In this document: piece by piece, positions 52,534 to 53,009 of the stretch
Layout of the letters: every line of letters starts with the position of its first letter
How positions within the stretch are numbered: the first letter of the stretch is position 1
Assembly: GCA_016927235.1 (NCBI GenBank)
Contig: JAFGNB010000163.1
Span: forward strand, 1 to 53,009
Source of the DNA: Chitinispirillaceae bacterium
GTDB lineage: Bacteria; Fibrobacterota; Chitinivibrionia; Chitinivibrionales; Chitinispirillaceae
DNA: 53,009 bases
Reading direction: 5' to 3'
Translations under genes and position numbers: made by a program
The notes under the pieces: model-generated
The model's input: only the letters and a program-made list of their open reading frames with translations
The model's database searches: none
Told to the model about the DNA's origin: nothing

Positions 52534-53009
52534 ATGAATCAGTTTGCAATGCTGTTAAAGTTTGTCGTTGATGGTTTTATTTCTCCCGGAAGCTGGGCTA
52601 TGTGGGGCATCCTGCTTATAGGGTTCACCTCGATCGCTTTCATTATTGAAAGAGTGTGGTATCTTTATTTCAGATGCGGAACCAGCGGCGCAAGTTTTAT
52701 GTCCGGTATTTCAAAGTATCTTAAATCGGGAGACTATGAGAAGGCGATCAAATATGCTTCTTCGATGAGCACACCACTTGCAAAGGGTGTAACCGCAGTG
52801 CTGTCGAATCGAGGAAAAAGTTCAAAGGTCGTCCAGAAGTCGGTTGATGAGGTTTTTCTTGCGGAGACGCCGAAAATTTCCCGGAATATCGCTTTCCTTC
52901 CGACCCTTGCCAACCTTTCAACGCTGCTTGGACTTCTCGGGACGATTTATGGTCTGATGATTGCTTTTGACGCTATCGCCAATGTTCCGGCGGCACAGCG
53001 CGGACAGGC
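52534..53009 (+). CDS. MotA/TolQ/ExbB-family proton channel protein (3' end outside window)
   Basis: 158 codons are visible. AAAGGAG lies 6 nt before the ATG. A first transmembrane helix (about 18-40, WAMWGILLIGFTSIAFIIERVWYL) and IERVWYLYFRCG with KSGDYEKAIKYASSMSTPLAKGVTAVL match ExbB/TolQ. The second helix NIAFLPTLANLSTLLGLLGTIYGLMIAFDAI has the typical pattern (GLLGTVxGMIxxF). ExbD/TolR-type genes normally follow and are probably just outside the window. It should form a proton-driven inner-membrane motor. Confidence 0.9.
   Translation, partial: MNQFAMLLKFVVDGFISPGSWAMWGILLIGFTSIAFIIERVWYLYFRCGTSGASFMSGISKYLKSGDYEKAIKYASSMSTPLAKGVTAVLSNRGKSSKVVQKSVDEVFLAETPKISRNIAFLPTLANLSTLLGLLGTIYGLMIAFDAIANVPAAQRGQ

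Overview
The window is protein-coding chromosomal DNA with a moderately high GC content. It contains no rRNA, tRNA, insertion sequence, phage gene or CRISPR array that I can recognise. The gene content points to a Gram-negative bacterium of the Fibrobacterota / FCB neighbourhood. The signs are large secreted multi-Ig proteins ending in a FlgD-like / type IX-type C-terminal domain, an OmpA protein with thrombospondin type 3 repeats, an Omp85-like barrel fused to TolB-type propellers, LL-diaminopimelate aminotransferase, and a Bat (aerotolerance-type) operon. The taxonomic placement is inference: there is no marker RNA gene here and I could not run a search.

Layout. (1) 1-6196, plus strand: the 3' part of a giant Ig/PKD/cadherin-like surface protein, followed 22 bp later by a FecR-domain Ig protein. 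(2) 6235-8640, minus: HDAC-family deacetylase, YciO/Sua5-family protein and MazG. A near-consensus promoter diverges from here to a small STAS-domain protein (8753-9091). (3) 9114-12345, minus: dapL with its own promoter, and a PAS hybrid histidine kinase. (4) 12550-20376, minus: a seven-gene Bat operon (DUF445 protein, BatD/DUF4381-like protein, BatA, BatB, BatC, alpha/beta hydrolase, BatD, BatE; eight ORFs counting the hydrolase). No moxR or DUF58 gene is visible with it. (5) 20673-27883, plus: orphan outer-membrane-type protein, dual-specificity-type phosphatase, dGTPase, small zinc-ribbon protein, M6 metalloprotease with a lamin-tail domain, and a membrane-anchored DUF1566-type protein. 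(6) 27900-37491, minus: a compact operon lepA, signal-peptidase-like, trpB, trpA, eukaryotic-type chorismate mutase, EPSP-synthase-like, nadK, recN, mostly with 1-8 bp spacing or overlaps. An ABC exporter pair lies upstream of it (37638-39214). (7) 39325-41100, plus: an IspH-UbiA fusion. (8) 41111-53009: a cell-envelope block. A minus-strand peptidase-MA/TolB/Omp85 fusion diverges from a plus-strand series of beta-helix/TSP3/OmpA protein, barrel-TPR fusion, 1232-residue periplasmic TPR protein, and an ExbB/TolQ-type proton channel cut by the window end.

The most unusual points are four. The tryptophan/chorismate operon carries two proteins that keep the fold signatures of well-known enzymes but have lost the catalytic residues: a signal peptidase I without the Ser/Lys dyad, and an EPSP synthase without its Lys/Arg residues. 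The same operon encodes a fungal/plant-type chorismate mutase. A single polypeptide joins the last MEP-pathway enzyme IspH to a UbiA-type membrane domain. The right end looks like a Tol/Glt-like envelope machine built from OmpA, TPR and ExbB parts.
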